From CAYONQ01 sp964405375 (GTDB lineage: Bacteria > Planctomycetota > Phycisphaerae > Sedimentisphaerales > Anaerobacaceae), in assembly GCA_964405375.1 (NCBI GenBank), contig CAYONQ010000043.1, positions 1 to 21,944 of the forward strand: a stretch of 21,944 bases of DNA. Reading direction: 5' to 3'. Below, in pieces: positions 7,282 through 14,423 of the stretch. The position numbers and the translations under genes are program-made. The notes beneath the pieces were generated by a model. That model searched no databases and was not told the origin of the DNA. It saw only the letters and a program-made list of their open reading frames with translations. How positions within the stretch are numbered: position 1 is the first letter of the stretch; every line of letters starts with the position of its first letter.

Positions 7282-8508
7282 ATGACAACTGTCAATGAGA
7301 ACTTTCTGAAATTACAGGCCGGTTATCTGTTCCCGGAAATCAGCCGGCGAGTGCGTGCCTTTAAAGCCGAAAACCCAAACGCAAGCATAATCAGTTTAGG
7401 CATCGGCGATGTTACTCAGCCCTTGGCGCCCGCCATAATCGAAGCAATGAAAAAAGCTGTTGACGATATGGCCAACCGGAACACCTTCCACGGCTACGGG
7501 CCGGAAAATGGCTACGATTTTCTAATCGATGCGATAATCAAAAATGACTTTAACGCACAAGGCATTGATTTAGACAGCACCGAAATCTTTGTCAGCGATG
7601 GCTCCAAGTGTGATACGAGCAACATCCAGGAAGTTTTCGGCACCGACAACGTCATTGCCGTAACCGACCCCGTTTATCCCGTATATGTCGATACCAACGT
7701 TATGGCCGGCAGAACAGGCCACATCAATCAAGACGGCCGCTACGACAAAATCGTCTATATGCCCTGCACTGAAGGGAATAATTTTATCCCTGAGCTGCCG
7801 AAAGACCCTGTTGACATTATTTACCTCTGTTTCCCGAACAATCCTACAGGTGCAGTGGCCACAAAAGATGTCTTGAGTAAATGGGTCAATTTCGCCCGCG
7901 ACACAAAGGCGATAATCCTCTTTGATGCCGCCTACGAGGGCTTTATCACAGACCCTGACGTCCCCCATTCGATTTACGAGCTCGAAGGCGCAAAACAGGT
8001 TGCTATTGAGTTTCGCAGCTTCTCCAAAACCGCCGGCTTCACCGGCATAAGATGTGCCTTTACCGTCATCCCAAAGCAGCTTAACGCCTACACAAAAGGC
8101 GGCAGCGCAATTGAAGTCAATTCCTTATGGCGAAGGCGCCACACTACCAAGTTTAATGGTGCCTCATATATCTCGCAGGTCGGCGCAGCCGCTGCCTGCA
8201 GCCCCGAAGGCAAAAAACAGTGTCACCGGCTCATTGCTCTTTATATGACCAATGCCGCCCTGATTCGCGATTCACTCACCAAGCTTGGCTACAAGGTCTA
8301 TGGTGGAGTCAACGCACCCTATATCTGGATGAAAACGCCGGACAAAGTGAGCTCCTGGGATTTCTTCGACCGGCTGCTCGCAAAGGCAAACGTTATCGCA
8401 ACCCCCGGTTCGGGATTTGGACCGGCCGGCGAAGGATTTATCCGCCTTTCGGCCTTCGCCGCTGCCGCTGATGTTAAAGAAGCTATGCGACGCTTCGCCG
8501 CCGTTTAA
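7282..8508 (+). CDS. dapL: LL-diaminopimelate aminotransferase
   Basis: A 408-residue PLP-dependent class I/II aminotransferase that converts tetrahydrodipicolinate directly to LL-diaminopimelate in lysine and peptidoglycan precursor synthesis. This shortcut occurs in plants, Chlamydiae and other PVC-related bacteria. Length and start (NENFLKLQAGYLFPEISRR) fit DapL closely. Visible motifs are VSDGSKCDTSNIQ, CFPNNPTGAV, the FDAAYEGF strand and the PLP-lysine segment SFSKTAGFTGIRC. The ATG at 7282 has a purine-rich GAGGG site upstream; an earlier in-frame ATG at 7234 would translate the leader hairpin. It is the first gene of a co-directional cluster, and the folK fusion starts 4 nt after its stop. 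Confidence 0.95.
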   Translation: MTTVNENFLKLQAGYLFPEISRRVRAFKAENPNASIISLGIGDVTQPLAPAIIEAMKKAVDDMANRNTFHGYGPENGYDFLIDAIIKNDFNAQGIDLDSTEIFVSDGSKCDTSNIQEVFGTDNVIAVTDPVYPVYVDTNVMAGRTGHINQDGRYDKIVYMPCTEGNNFIPELPKDPVDIIYLCFPNNPTGAVATKDVLSKWVNFARDTKAIILFDAAYEGFITDPDVPHSIYELEGAKQVAIEFRSFSKTAGFTGIRCAFTVIPKQLNAYTKGGSAIEVNSLWRRRHTTKFNGASYISQVGAAAACSPEGKKQCHRLIALYMTNAALIRDSLTKLGYKVYGGVNAPYIWMKTPDKVSSWDFFDRLLAKANVIATPGSGFGPAGEGFIRLSAFAAAADVKEAMRRFAAV

Positions 8509-8512
8509 TAAT

Positions 8513-9652
8513 ATGGCCAAAATAACAACTGCATATATCGGACTGGGAAGCAACCTGGGCGACAGGGAAAGCGCCGTCACCACTGCCGTTAAAATGCTTA
8601 ACGACACCGAAGGAGCCGAAGTTGTTCGCCTAAGTGACTTAATCGAGACCGTCCCGCTTGGCCGAATGAACCAGCCGAAATACATAAATGCGGTCGCCAA
8701 AATAAAAACCTCATTAACCGCAGAGGATTTACACAAGCATTTGCTTCATATTGAAACCTCGCTCGGCAGGCAAAGAAACGAGAAGTGGTCGCCCAGAATC
8801 ATCGATTTAGACCTTCTGTTGTTTGGCAGCCAGGTCATAAATCGCCCCCAATTAACCGTCCCGCATCCACAGATGCACCTGCGTTCCTTTGTGCTCAAAG
8901 GTCTCTGTCAGCTCAACCCCGAACTGTCGCATCCTGTTATAACAGAACCAATGAAAGAGTTGGCGGCCCGGCTCGCAGACACCGACTTTGTGCCCGACCC
9001 CGACCTGCCGCAGCTTGTCAGCATAGCGGGTATCATCGGCGTCGGAAAGACCACCCTGACGGAAAAACTCTCGGATTTACTCGGTGCCGAGCCGATATTC
9101 GAGGCCTATGACACAAACCCATACCTGTCGGATGTCTACGCCGGCAAGAAGCAATTCGCCCTCGATTCCCAATTATATTTTCTCACCAGCAGGGCCGCCC
9201 AGTTAAACCACAGCACATTAGCAAAGGAACGGATTACCATAAGTGACTATGTCTTCGATAAAGAGCTCATCTACGCAAGACGTCTGCTCAATGCCAACCA
9301 GTTAACTTTGTATGAGCAGGTTTATCCGCCGTTTGCCGCAGTCGTCACCGCACCTGTCCTGGTAATATATCTGACCGATTCACCGCAAAATTGCCTTGAC
9401 CGCATCCACCGGCGCAACCGCCCTTATGAGCAGGCGATAAAAAAACAATTTTTAGAGGCGCTCGATTCTGATTACGAGCAGCTCTTCGCCGGCTGGAAAA
9501 CATCACCTGTCATCCGTAAACAGGCCTTAGGATTGGATAAAAGTACCGAAATCAACCGTTTAGCGAACCAGATAAAATATTACGTTGCCGCTTCCTCCGT
9601 CATTGCGAGCGCAGCGAAGCAATCTAAAACGATTGCCTCGAGTAAGCATTGA
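8513..9652 (+). CDS. folK: Fused HPPK (FolK) and deoxynucleoside kinase
   Basis: A 379-residue two-domain protein. Residues 1 to ~165 are 6-hydroxymethyl-7,8-dihydropterin pyrophosphokinase (GLGSNLGDR, SLGRQR, PRIIDLDLLLFG, PHPQMHLRSFVL), which makes the pyrophosphorylated pterin for folate synthesis. From ~168 a deoxynucleoside kinase domain follows: P-loop GIIGVGKTTL, an ISDYVFDK segment in the place of the usual DRS motif, and a lid-like arginine-rich RIHRRNRPYEQ. It would salvage deoxynucleosides, perhaps deoxyadenosine. Such fusions are, from memory, known in Bacteroidetes. The last ~18 residues (VIASAAKQSKTIASSKH) are translated from a dispersed intergenic repeat. The start is 4 nt after dapL; the stop directly precedes the panC region. 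Confidence 0.92.
   Translation: MAKITTAYIGLGSNLGDRESAVTTAVKMLNDTEGAEVVRLSDLIETVPLGRMNQPKYINAVAKIKTSLTAEDLHKHLLHIETSLGRQRNEKWSPRIIDLDLLLFGSQVINRPQLTVPHPQMHLRSFVLKGLCQLNPELSHPVITEPMKELAARLADTDFVPDPDLPQLVSIAGIIGVGKTTLTEKLSDLLGAEPIFEAYDTNPYLSDVYAGKKQFALDSQLYFLTSRAAQLNHSTLAKERITISDYVFDKELIYARRLLNANQLTLYEQVYPPFAAVVTAPVLVIYLTDSPQNCLDRIHRRNRPYEQAIKKQFLEALDSDYEQLFAGWKTSPVIRKQALGLDKSTEINRLANQIKYYVAASSVIASAAKQSKTIASSKH
9599..9625. repeat. GTCATT...AATCT dispersed repeat (ATTGC/GCAAT ends) inside a coding region
   Basis: GTCATTGCGAGCGCAGCGAA then GCAATCT. The ends ATTGC (9602-9606) and GCAAT (9619-9623) are inverted. It is read in frame as the VIASAAKQS tail of the FolK-dNK fusion. Confidence 0.8.
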
Positions 9653-9661
9653 ATGCTTATT

Positions 9662-10507
9662 ATGAAAATCGCAAAAACAATAAAGTCGGTCAGAAACCTT
9701 GTAGAAACCGCCCACAGCAAAGGCAAAAAAATTGGCTTTGTCCCCACAATGGGGGCGCTTCACATCGCCCACATCTCGCTAATCAAAGCGGCGGCAAAGA
9801 AAACCGACTTTGTTGTGGTTAGCATCTTTGTCAATCCAACCCAGTTCGCCCCAGGCGAGGATTTTGAAAAATACCCCAGGCCGCTCGATGCCGACCTGGC
9901 GATTTGCAGAAAAACATCCGTTGATGTCGTTTTTGTCCCGACGCTGCGTCAGATGTACGGCCCGAAAAATCTTACTTGGATAAACGTCGAGGAATTGACC
10001 GAGCCGCTTTGTGGCCGCTTTCGTTCGGGGCATTTTCGCGGCGTAACTACCGTCTGCGCCAAGCTGTTTAACATCGTTGCCCCCGACTTCGCTTTCTTCG
10101 GCCAGAAAGACGCCCAGCAGGCAATCGTTATCAAGCGAATGGTCGCCGATTTGAATATGCCTTTGAAAATCGTCGTTTGTCCCACGATTCGCGAACCGGA
10201 CGGCCTGGCCGTCAGCAGCAGAAACCGCTATCTAACCGCTCAACAGAGAAAGGACGCAACCCTGATATACAAATCCCTTCAAAAGTGCCGACAGATGATT
10301 AACGCTGGCCTCACGGATACAAAGGCAATTGCCACACAAATGCAAAAAATGCTGAACCGCCCCTCAATGAAAATAGAATATGTAAGCATTGTTGACGCCG
10401 AAACCCTCCAGCCCCTCGACCGCGTCGCCGGCAGAGTCCTTGTAGCGGTCGCTGTCAGAATCGGCCACGCTCGACTTATTGACAATATTCTGCTGGACGT
10501 CAGCTAA
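9662..10507 (+). CDS. panC: Pantothenate synthetase
   Basis: A 281-residue enzyme that joins pantoate and beta-alanine with ATP to make pantothenate, the CoA precursor. Family motifs are PTMGALH, VVSIFVNPTQF, GRFRSGHFRGVTTV, FGQKDAQQ and the KMSKS-like DGLAVSSRNRYL. The ATP-binding HxGH motif reads HIAH here, with Ala where Gly is normal. An ATG at 9653, adjacent to the folK stop, is also in frame; 9662 fits the family N-terminus (MKIAKTI) better, but neither has a clear ribosome binding site. The next gene makes beta-alanine, one of its substrates. Confidence 0.95.
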   Translation: MKIAKTIKSVRNLVETAHSKGKKIGFVPTMGALHIAHISLIKAAAKKTDFVVVSIFVNPTQFAPGEDFEKYPRPLDADLAICRKTSVDVVFVPTLRQMYGPKNLTWINVEELTEPLCGRFRSGHFRGVTTVCAKLFNIVAPDFAFFGQKDAQQAIVIKRMVADLNMPLKIVVCPTIREPDGLAVSSRNRYLTAQQRKDATLIYKSLQKCRQMINAGLTDTKAIATQMQKMLNRPSMKIEYVSIVDAETLQPLDRVAGRVLVAVAVRIGHARLIDNILLDVS

Positions 10508-10532
10508 CAATAATGTATAATGGTGGCCGGTT

Positions 10533-10889
10533 ATGTTTATAAAGATATTAAAAAGCAAGTTACACCGTGCAACGGTTACCGGTACGAAGTTACACTACCC
10601 CGGCAGCATCGAGATAGATTCTAAGCTGATGGAGGCCGCCGACATTGCCCCTTACGAGTCCGTCCTCGTCGCCGACTTAAATAACGGCAGCCGTTTAGAG
10701 ACCTACGCCGTACCCGCACAACCCGGCTCCGGCAAGGTCGTCATACTCGGCGCAGCCGCACAGCTTATAGAGCCGAAGGATATTATCATTATCTTCAGCT
10801 TCGGCTATTATACGCCCGAAGACGCCGAGAAGCTTAAACCCAAAATCGTTATTCTCGACGAAAACAACAAAATAGTTAGTAGCTCGTAG
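10533..10889 (+). CDS. panD: Aspartate 1-decarboxylase proenzyme
   Basis: A 118-residue pyruvoyl enzyme precursor that decarboxylates L-aspartate to beta-alanine for pantothenate. The self-cleavage site is clear: H-Y-P-G-S-I-E-I-D, with cleavage between Gly24 and Ser25, the latter becoming the pyruvoyl group. Lys9 and the SKLHRATVT start are typical, and the length is normal. It follows panC by 25 nt, so both beta-alanine supply and its use are encoded together; panB is not in the window. The final residues (IVSSS) and the TAG stop lie within a short dispersed repeat shared with the end of fabF. Confidence 0.95.
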   Translation: MFIKILKSKLHRATVTGTKLHYPGSIEIDSKLMEAADIAPYESVLVADLNNGSRLETYAVPAQPGSGKVVILGAAAQLIEPKDIIIIFSFGYYTPEDAEKLKPKIVILDENNKIVSSS

Positions 10890-10902
10890 TTCGTTGTTCA
10901 TA
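10873..10902 (+). repeat. TAGTTAGTAGCTCGTAGTTC-type word repeat at the panD stop
   Basis: Imperfect ~10-nt words (AGTTAGTAGC, TCGTAGTTCG, TTGTTCATAG). A closely related copy lies at 19286-19316 on the minus strand, in the same orientation relative to its gene. It includes the panD stop (10887-10889). Confidence 0.75.
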
Positions 10903-10942
10903 GAAATACGAGATACGCTTCACGAGATACGAGATACGAAAC
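10903..10942 (+). repeat. GAGATACGA word repeat abutting the lgt start
   Basis: Degenerate copies of (C)GAGATACGA/AAATACGA spaced about 10 nt. The array ends 2 nt before the lgt ATG. A second array precedes the rhomboid gene. Confidence 0.8.
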
Positions 10943-10944
10943 AA

Positions 10945-11934
10945 ATGTATCCTGAGCTTTTCAAAATACCCATCATCCATCTGACCGTGCCAACCTATGG
11001 CCTGATGCTCGTAATCGGCTTTCTCGCAGCCGTTTCTCTCATAAGACGTATTAGCCGCCGATTAGCACCCGACCCACAGATTATTACCTCTGCCGCCCTT
11101 TACTCTCTAATAGCCGGCGTGCTGGGGGCGCGACTTTTTTACGTTGTTCACTATTTCGACAGGTTCCGCGGAGATTGGCCTTCCGTTTTTGCCGTCTGGA
11201 GGGGCGGACTCGAGCTTTTAGGGGGTGTCCTCTCGGCCATCGCCGTCATCATACTTTATCTTCGGTACCGCAAGCTGCCCATTCGTCGATACCTCGATAT
11301 ATTAGCCGTTGGGTTGATGCTGGCGCTTGCAATTGGCAGAATCGGCTGTTTCCTGAACGGCTGCTGCTTCGGAAGACCCACACACCTGCCCTGGGCAGTT
11401 CGTTTCCCCTATGCGTCCCTCGCCTGCACCAGTCAGATAAACCCGGACCTTGAGAGAAATCGGCCCGAGCCACATTTAAAGCTGCCCGCCGACTTCTTCG
11501 CCTGGGCCGACAAAAATGGCAGATTGTATCCAAAACCGTACGAAGACTTGACCGCGCAGCAGAAAGATATGGTTGACAACGGCCCGTATCGCTGTCTGCC
11601 CGTTCACCCCACCCAGTTGTATTCATCTGCGAATGCGGCCTTCTTGTGCCTTATACTCTATCTCTTCTGGCGAAGAGCACAAAACAATGAAAAATCCAAA
11701 AATCAGAACAGACCCTTTACAAAACCCGGCTGCACCTTCGCCCTGATGTTCATACTTTACGGCATAACACGTTTTCTAATAGAATTTCTCCGAGATGACA
11801 ATCCCTTTGAGTATGGCTGGTGGGCTATTTACAAAGGCGGAACCATCTCTCAAAATATCAGTATTTATATAACAATTTTCGGCCTGATTCTGATGCTATT
11901 TTTTCAAAGAATCAAAACCCAACAGCCGAAGTAG
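10945..11934 (+). CDS. lgt: Prolipoprotein diacylglyceryl transferase
   Basis: A 329-residue inner-membrane enzyme that transfers diacylglycerol from phosphatidylglycerol to the lipobox cysteine of prolipoproteins. Seven or so hydrophobic segments are visible. Signature elements are LIAGVLGARLFYVVHYFD, the G-R-I-G-C-F-x-N-G motif and HPTQLYSS. A soluble insert of ~55 residues (from NPDLERNRPEP to NGPYRCLPV) lies between the signature and HPTQ, larger than in E. coli. The start at 10945 is used because the upstream in-frame codons (EIRDT...HEIRDT) translate only a word repeat. Sixth kinase-to-membrane gene of the co-directional cluster. Confidence 0.93.
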   Translation: MYPELFKIPIIHLTVPTYGLMLVIGFLAAVSLIRRISRRLAPDPQIITSAALYSLIAGVLGARLFYVVHYFDRFRGDWPSVFAVWRGGLELLGGVLSAIAVIILYLRYRKLPIRRYLDILAVGLMLALAIGRIGCFLNGCCFGRPTHLPWAVRFPYASLACTSQINPDLERNRPEPHLKLPADFFAWADKNGRLYPKPYEDLTAQQKDMVDNGPYRCLPVHPTQLYSSANAAFLCLILYLFWRRAQNNEKSKNQNRPFTKPGCTFALMFILYGITRFLIEFLRDDNPFEYGWWAIYKGGTISQNISIYITIFGLILMLFFQRIKTQQPK

Positions 11935-11961
11935 AATATAAGATACAAAAGTTACCTGTTG

Positions 11962-12000
11962 CGAAATACGAAATACGAAATACGAGACACGAGATACGAG
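11962..12000 (+). repeat. GAAATACGA/GAGATACGA word repeat abutting the rhomboid start
   Basis: About four degenerate words (CGAAATACGAAATACGAAAT, then ACGAGACACGAGATACGAG). It ends 2-3 nt before the rhomboid ATG and belongs to the same family as 10903-10942. Confidence 0.8.
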
Positions 12001-12002
12001 CT

Positions 12003-12845
12003 ATGGGCCTTTACGATAGAGATTACACTCGAGAGAACTTTCAATCTCACTTCCGTTATACCCCGCAGATGAGGATTGGCTTTCCTCAGCTTACGCCGGT
12101 GGTCAAACGGCTGTTGATTATCAACGTGGTGGTATATTTTGTCCAGTTGCTGGGCGGCGATAAACTGCTGGTGGACTGGTTTGCGATTTATCCCGCATCG
12201 CTGTTTTTAGCGATGCAATTATGGCGGCTGGTAACTTACCAGTTCCTTCACGGCGGCGCATTGCACATAGTTCTTAATATGGTCGGCCTGTTCTTTTTAG
12301 GCCCCACACTCGAGCGCCACTGGGGAGGTAAAAGGTTCCTGAAATTTTATCTCGGCTGCGGAATAGCAGGGGGACTGTTCTATATTCTGCTCGTCGCCGT
12401 TGGTTTCCTGCCAGCATTTCCTATGATAGGGGCCTCCGGCGCAATACTCGGTATGCTGGCTGCCTGCGCAATTCTTTTCCCCCAGTTTGTTGTTCTTTTT
12501 GTTTTCTTTCCCGTGCCGATAAGGGTTGCTGCAATAATCTTGATTTTCTTTTACGTCGTCAGTCTGCTCACCGGCAGTCGAAATGCCGGCGGCGATGCAG
12601 CTCACCTCGCAGGTATGGCCGCAGGAGCAATCTACGTATTCTCTCAGCCCTGGCGGGCTAAACTCGCATTGAAAACCCAAACCAACCGCTGGCAAAGCAA
12701 AGCTGCCGAACACCACAAACTTCAGGCCGAGCTTGACCGAATCTTGCAAAAAGTCCACCAATCCGGCATCCACAGCTTAACATCCAAAGAAAAAAAGATA
12801 CTGAAAAAAGCCACCGAGGCCGAGCAGAAACGCACCGGATTATAA
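12003..12845 (+). CDS. Rhomboid family intramembrane serine protease
   Basis: A 280-residue membrane protein. The ATG at 12003 is the first after the word repeat; the upstream frame reads repeat-derived residues and then lgt out of frame. Six hydrophobic segments follow. Rhomboid hallmarks are HGGALHIVLNMVGLFFLGPTLE in loop 1/TM2, the catalytic Ser in GASGAILG (TM4) and the catalytic His in AAHLAGMAAG (TM6). The cytosolic tail (ELDRILQKVHQSGIHSLTSKE...L-K-K-A) matches the short helical motif at the end of many bacterial rhomboids (DUF6576-like). The substrate is unknown. It is the last gene of the dapL cluster; a hairpin starts 5 nt after its stop. Confidence 0.92.
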   Translation: MGLYDRDYTRENFQSHFRYTPQMRIGFPQLTPVVKRLLIINVVVYFVQLLGGDKLLVDWFAIYPASLFLAMQLWRLVTYQFLHGGALHIVLNMVGLFFLGPTLERHWGGKRFLKFYLGCGIAGGLFYILLVAVGFLPAFPMIGASGAILGMLAACAILFPQFVVLFVFFPVPIRVAAIILIFFYVVSLLTGSRNAGGDAAHLAGMAAGAIYVFSQPWRAKLALKTQTNRWQSKAAEHHKLQAELDRILQKVHQSGIHSLTSKEKKILKKATEAEQKRTGL

Positions 12846-12872
12846 AAAAAGGCCTTACACCTCCGTAAGGCC
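12844..12872 (-). terminator. Intrinsic terminator at a convergent junction
   Basis: A perfect 8-bp stem, GGCCTTAC (12851-12858) with GTAAGGCC (12865-12872), and a 6-nt loop. On the minus strand it is followed by seven T, a good terminator for the sigma-factor operon. On the + strand it follows the rhomboid stop but has only CCTTTA after it, so termination there would be weaker. Confidence 0.75.
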
Positions 12873-12911
12873 CTTTAGTCGTTAAACAAATACGAACTGC
12901 CATTCACTAAT

Positions 12912-13811
12912 TTAGTCCCAGTCGAATTCTTCGGTTCGACTCATCAATTCCTCAAGATGCTCTTTTACCTTCTCCTGCTTCTTCTCTTTCCATTTCTCAA
13001 TCTCAGCGCTCTTTTTCGCCACCTCTTTTTTCAGTCTCTCAAGCTTTTTGCTCATCTGTTCGTAGCGCATCTGTTTTCGCTTGATTATCAGGTCAAATCT
13101 GTTACTGACTACCTCTTTGAGCTCTTTGACTAACTTTTCTTTCTGATTCTCGTCCGTTTCGGCTCTTATCGTCCTGAGCAGCTTACCCCGTTTCATCTTG
13201 AGTTCCAGGTCTTGCTTGAGAACCCCGGCTAACTGCGGATTTTCCTCTTCTGCCTCCATGATTTTTCTGTATTTCTCGCACCTGTATCTGAGGTGTTTTC
13301 TGTAAAGTTCCGGCTTTTTATCCTTCAGTTTAGTCAGCTTTTCCGCTTCTTCGGGGTAATTCTTTCCAAGCCATTCGAGACATTCAGCGTGCCTGTCGTG
13401 CATCGGCTCCCGCTCCCTCATCATTTCTCTTCGTCCGCCGCCAGGCCCGCCCGCCCCCGCCATTTGCATATCCTTTTTGGAATGTAATTTTTGACCCTCC
13501 CAGTGTTTCTCATCATACTTCCCGTATTTCTCTTGCTTGGCCTTTTTAAGCTCAACCTTGAACTTCTCAGGGTCTTCCTTTCTCAACTGTGCTAATTCTT
13601 TTGCCTTTTCCGGGTCGCTTTCTGCCAGCCAGGCCATTATATGCTCGATTTTTTCATCAGTCAGTTCAAACCATTTATACGGCTGTTTCGGCTTATCCTC
13701 GAGCCAGACTTTTTCCCCTCCCTCTTTCTCCACAGCAAGGCAGGGCAGGGCGGTAAGTAGTATAACTGCCGCCATTGTCAACACTAAAATCGTTCCGTAA
13801 GTCGTCTTCAT
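12912..13811 (-). CDS. Exported charged coiled-coil protein, third gene of the sigma-factor operon
   Basis: A 299-residue protein not assigned to a named family. The start at 13811 has AAAGGA 7-8 nt upstream. A signal peptide covers residues 1-26 (MKTTYGTILVL, then LLTALPCLA). The mature protein is dominated by Lys, Glu and Arg and is mostly helical. Two similar ~40-residue units are visible, at ~57-98 and ~143-183: both read W-L, then P-E-x-A, then L-x-x-L, then P-E-x-(F/Y), then a late K-Y. A Gly/Met-rich linker (AGAGGPGGG) separates them. The last third is a long coiled coil. It begins 4 nt after the preceding membrane-protein gene. A CpxP/Spy-like periplasmic sensing or scaffold role is possible, but unproven. 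Confidence 0.75.
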   Translation of the reverse strand: MKTTYGTILVLTMAAVILLTALPCLAVEKEGGEKVWLEDKPKQPYKWFELTDEKIEHIMAWLAESDPEKAKELAQLRKEDPEKFKVELKKAKQEKYGKYDEKHWEGQKLHSKKDMQMAGAGGPGGGRREMMREREPMHDRHAECLEWLGKNYPEEAEKLTKLKDKKPELYRKHLRYRCEKYRKIMEAEEENPQLAGVLKQDLELKMKRGKLLRTIRAETDENQKEKLVKELKEVVSNRFDLIIKRKQMRYEQMSKKLERLKKEVAKKSAEIEKWKEKKQEKVKEHLEELMSRTEEFDWD

Positions 13812-13815
13812 TTCT

Positions 13816-14337
13816 TTATCCTTTCCAAAAATCACTATTGGTTTCTATCAGTTCCATTTCCAGTTCCGTTACAGCAATATCGCCGTTACCGCCGTCCTCA
13901 CCTAATCGCAAAGCCAGCATCTCGCTTTCAATCTGTTCGATTTCAGCGGCCAACATTGCTATCTCCGCATCGTCTTCGGTAAAATCCCCGCTTTCCCATA
14001 TTGCTGCCGGTATCATTGAGGCGGTAATAACCCTTTGTGGCTCATCGCCGCCTTTCTCAAATACTTTTACGCTTATAACCGCTAAAATGATAACCGCTGC
14101 CGCAACAGCCGCCGTCCTGTAAACCCTCCTTCTAAAAACATTTATCTTGCTACGCACCAAAGCCCCTGCAATCTCCGTTTTTATATCTGCTAACAGTATA
14201 TCATCGGGCAGGGGGGCGGGATTGTCGCTGAGAATTTGCTCCGCCTTTTGAATATCATCCGCCGCCCGCTCTGCTTGTTCGGAGTTAAGGAACTTCTCAA
14301 ACAGCTCTTTCAGATTTTCATCGTTTCGACCATTCAT
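13816..14337 (-). CDS. Single-pass membrane protein, candidate anti-sigma factor
   Basis: A 173-residue protein starting at 14337 with AGGA 8 nt upstream. The acidic N-terminal ~68 residues (helix LKELFEKFLNSEQAERAADDI) should be cytoplasmic; a basic stretch FRRRVYR then precedes one transmembrane helix at ~73-93. The C-terminal ~80 residues would be outside and are acidic and helical, ending in SDFWKG. It has no CHCC zinc motif of classical ZAS anti-sigma factors. Its position, directly after an ECF sigma gene and 4 nt before an exported protein gene, is what suggests an anti-sigma role; this is inference. Confidence 0.7.
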   Translation of the reverse strand: MNGRNDENLKELFEKFLNSEQAERAADDIQKAEQILSDNPAPLPDDILLADIKTEIAGALVRSKINVFRRRVYRTAAVAAAVIILAVISVKVFEKGGDEPQRVITASMIPAAIWESGDFTEDDAEIAMLAAEIEQIESEMLALRLGEDGGNGDIAVTELEMELIETNSDFWKG

Positions 14338-14382
14338 ATATCTTTTCCTGATTCTCCAACAACCCAATGCTTCTCACCGCTC

Positions 14383-14423
14383 ACCAATTAACCAATTCTC
14401 TAATTCTCTAATTCTCTAATTTT
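14383..14423. repeat. AATTAACC / AATTCTCT tandem words after the sigma gene
   Basis: Two AATTAACC-like words and four (C)TCTAATT words of about 8-9 nt. The array begins directly next to the sigma-factor stop codon (14424-14426) and fills most of the gap to the next gene. Confidence 0.75.

Noticed and set aside
10494..10521. Promoter before panD (TATAAT at 10516-10521)
   Set aside because: A perfect -10 is present but the only good TTGACA (10479-10484) is 31 nt away and the 16-nt-spaced box is poor; panD is only 25 nt after panC and is more simply co-transcribed.
10894..10944. N-terminal extension of lgt (MFIEIRDTLHEIRDTKQ)
   Set aside because: It is a translation of the GAGATACGA word repeat; homology to Lgt begins at MYPELFKIP from 10945.
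11820..12002. Long upstream extension of the rhomboid gene
   Set aside because: It overlaps lgt out of frame and then reads the word repeat; the rhomboid family start fits the ATG at 12003.
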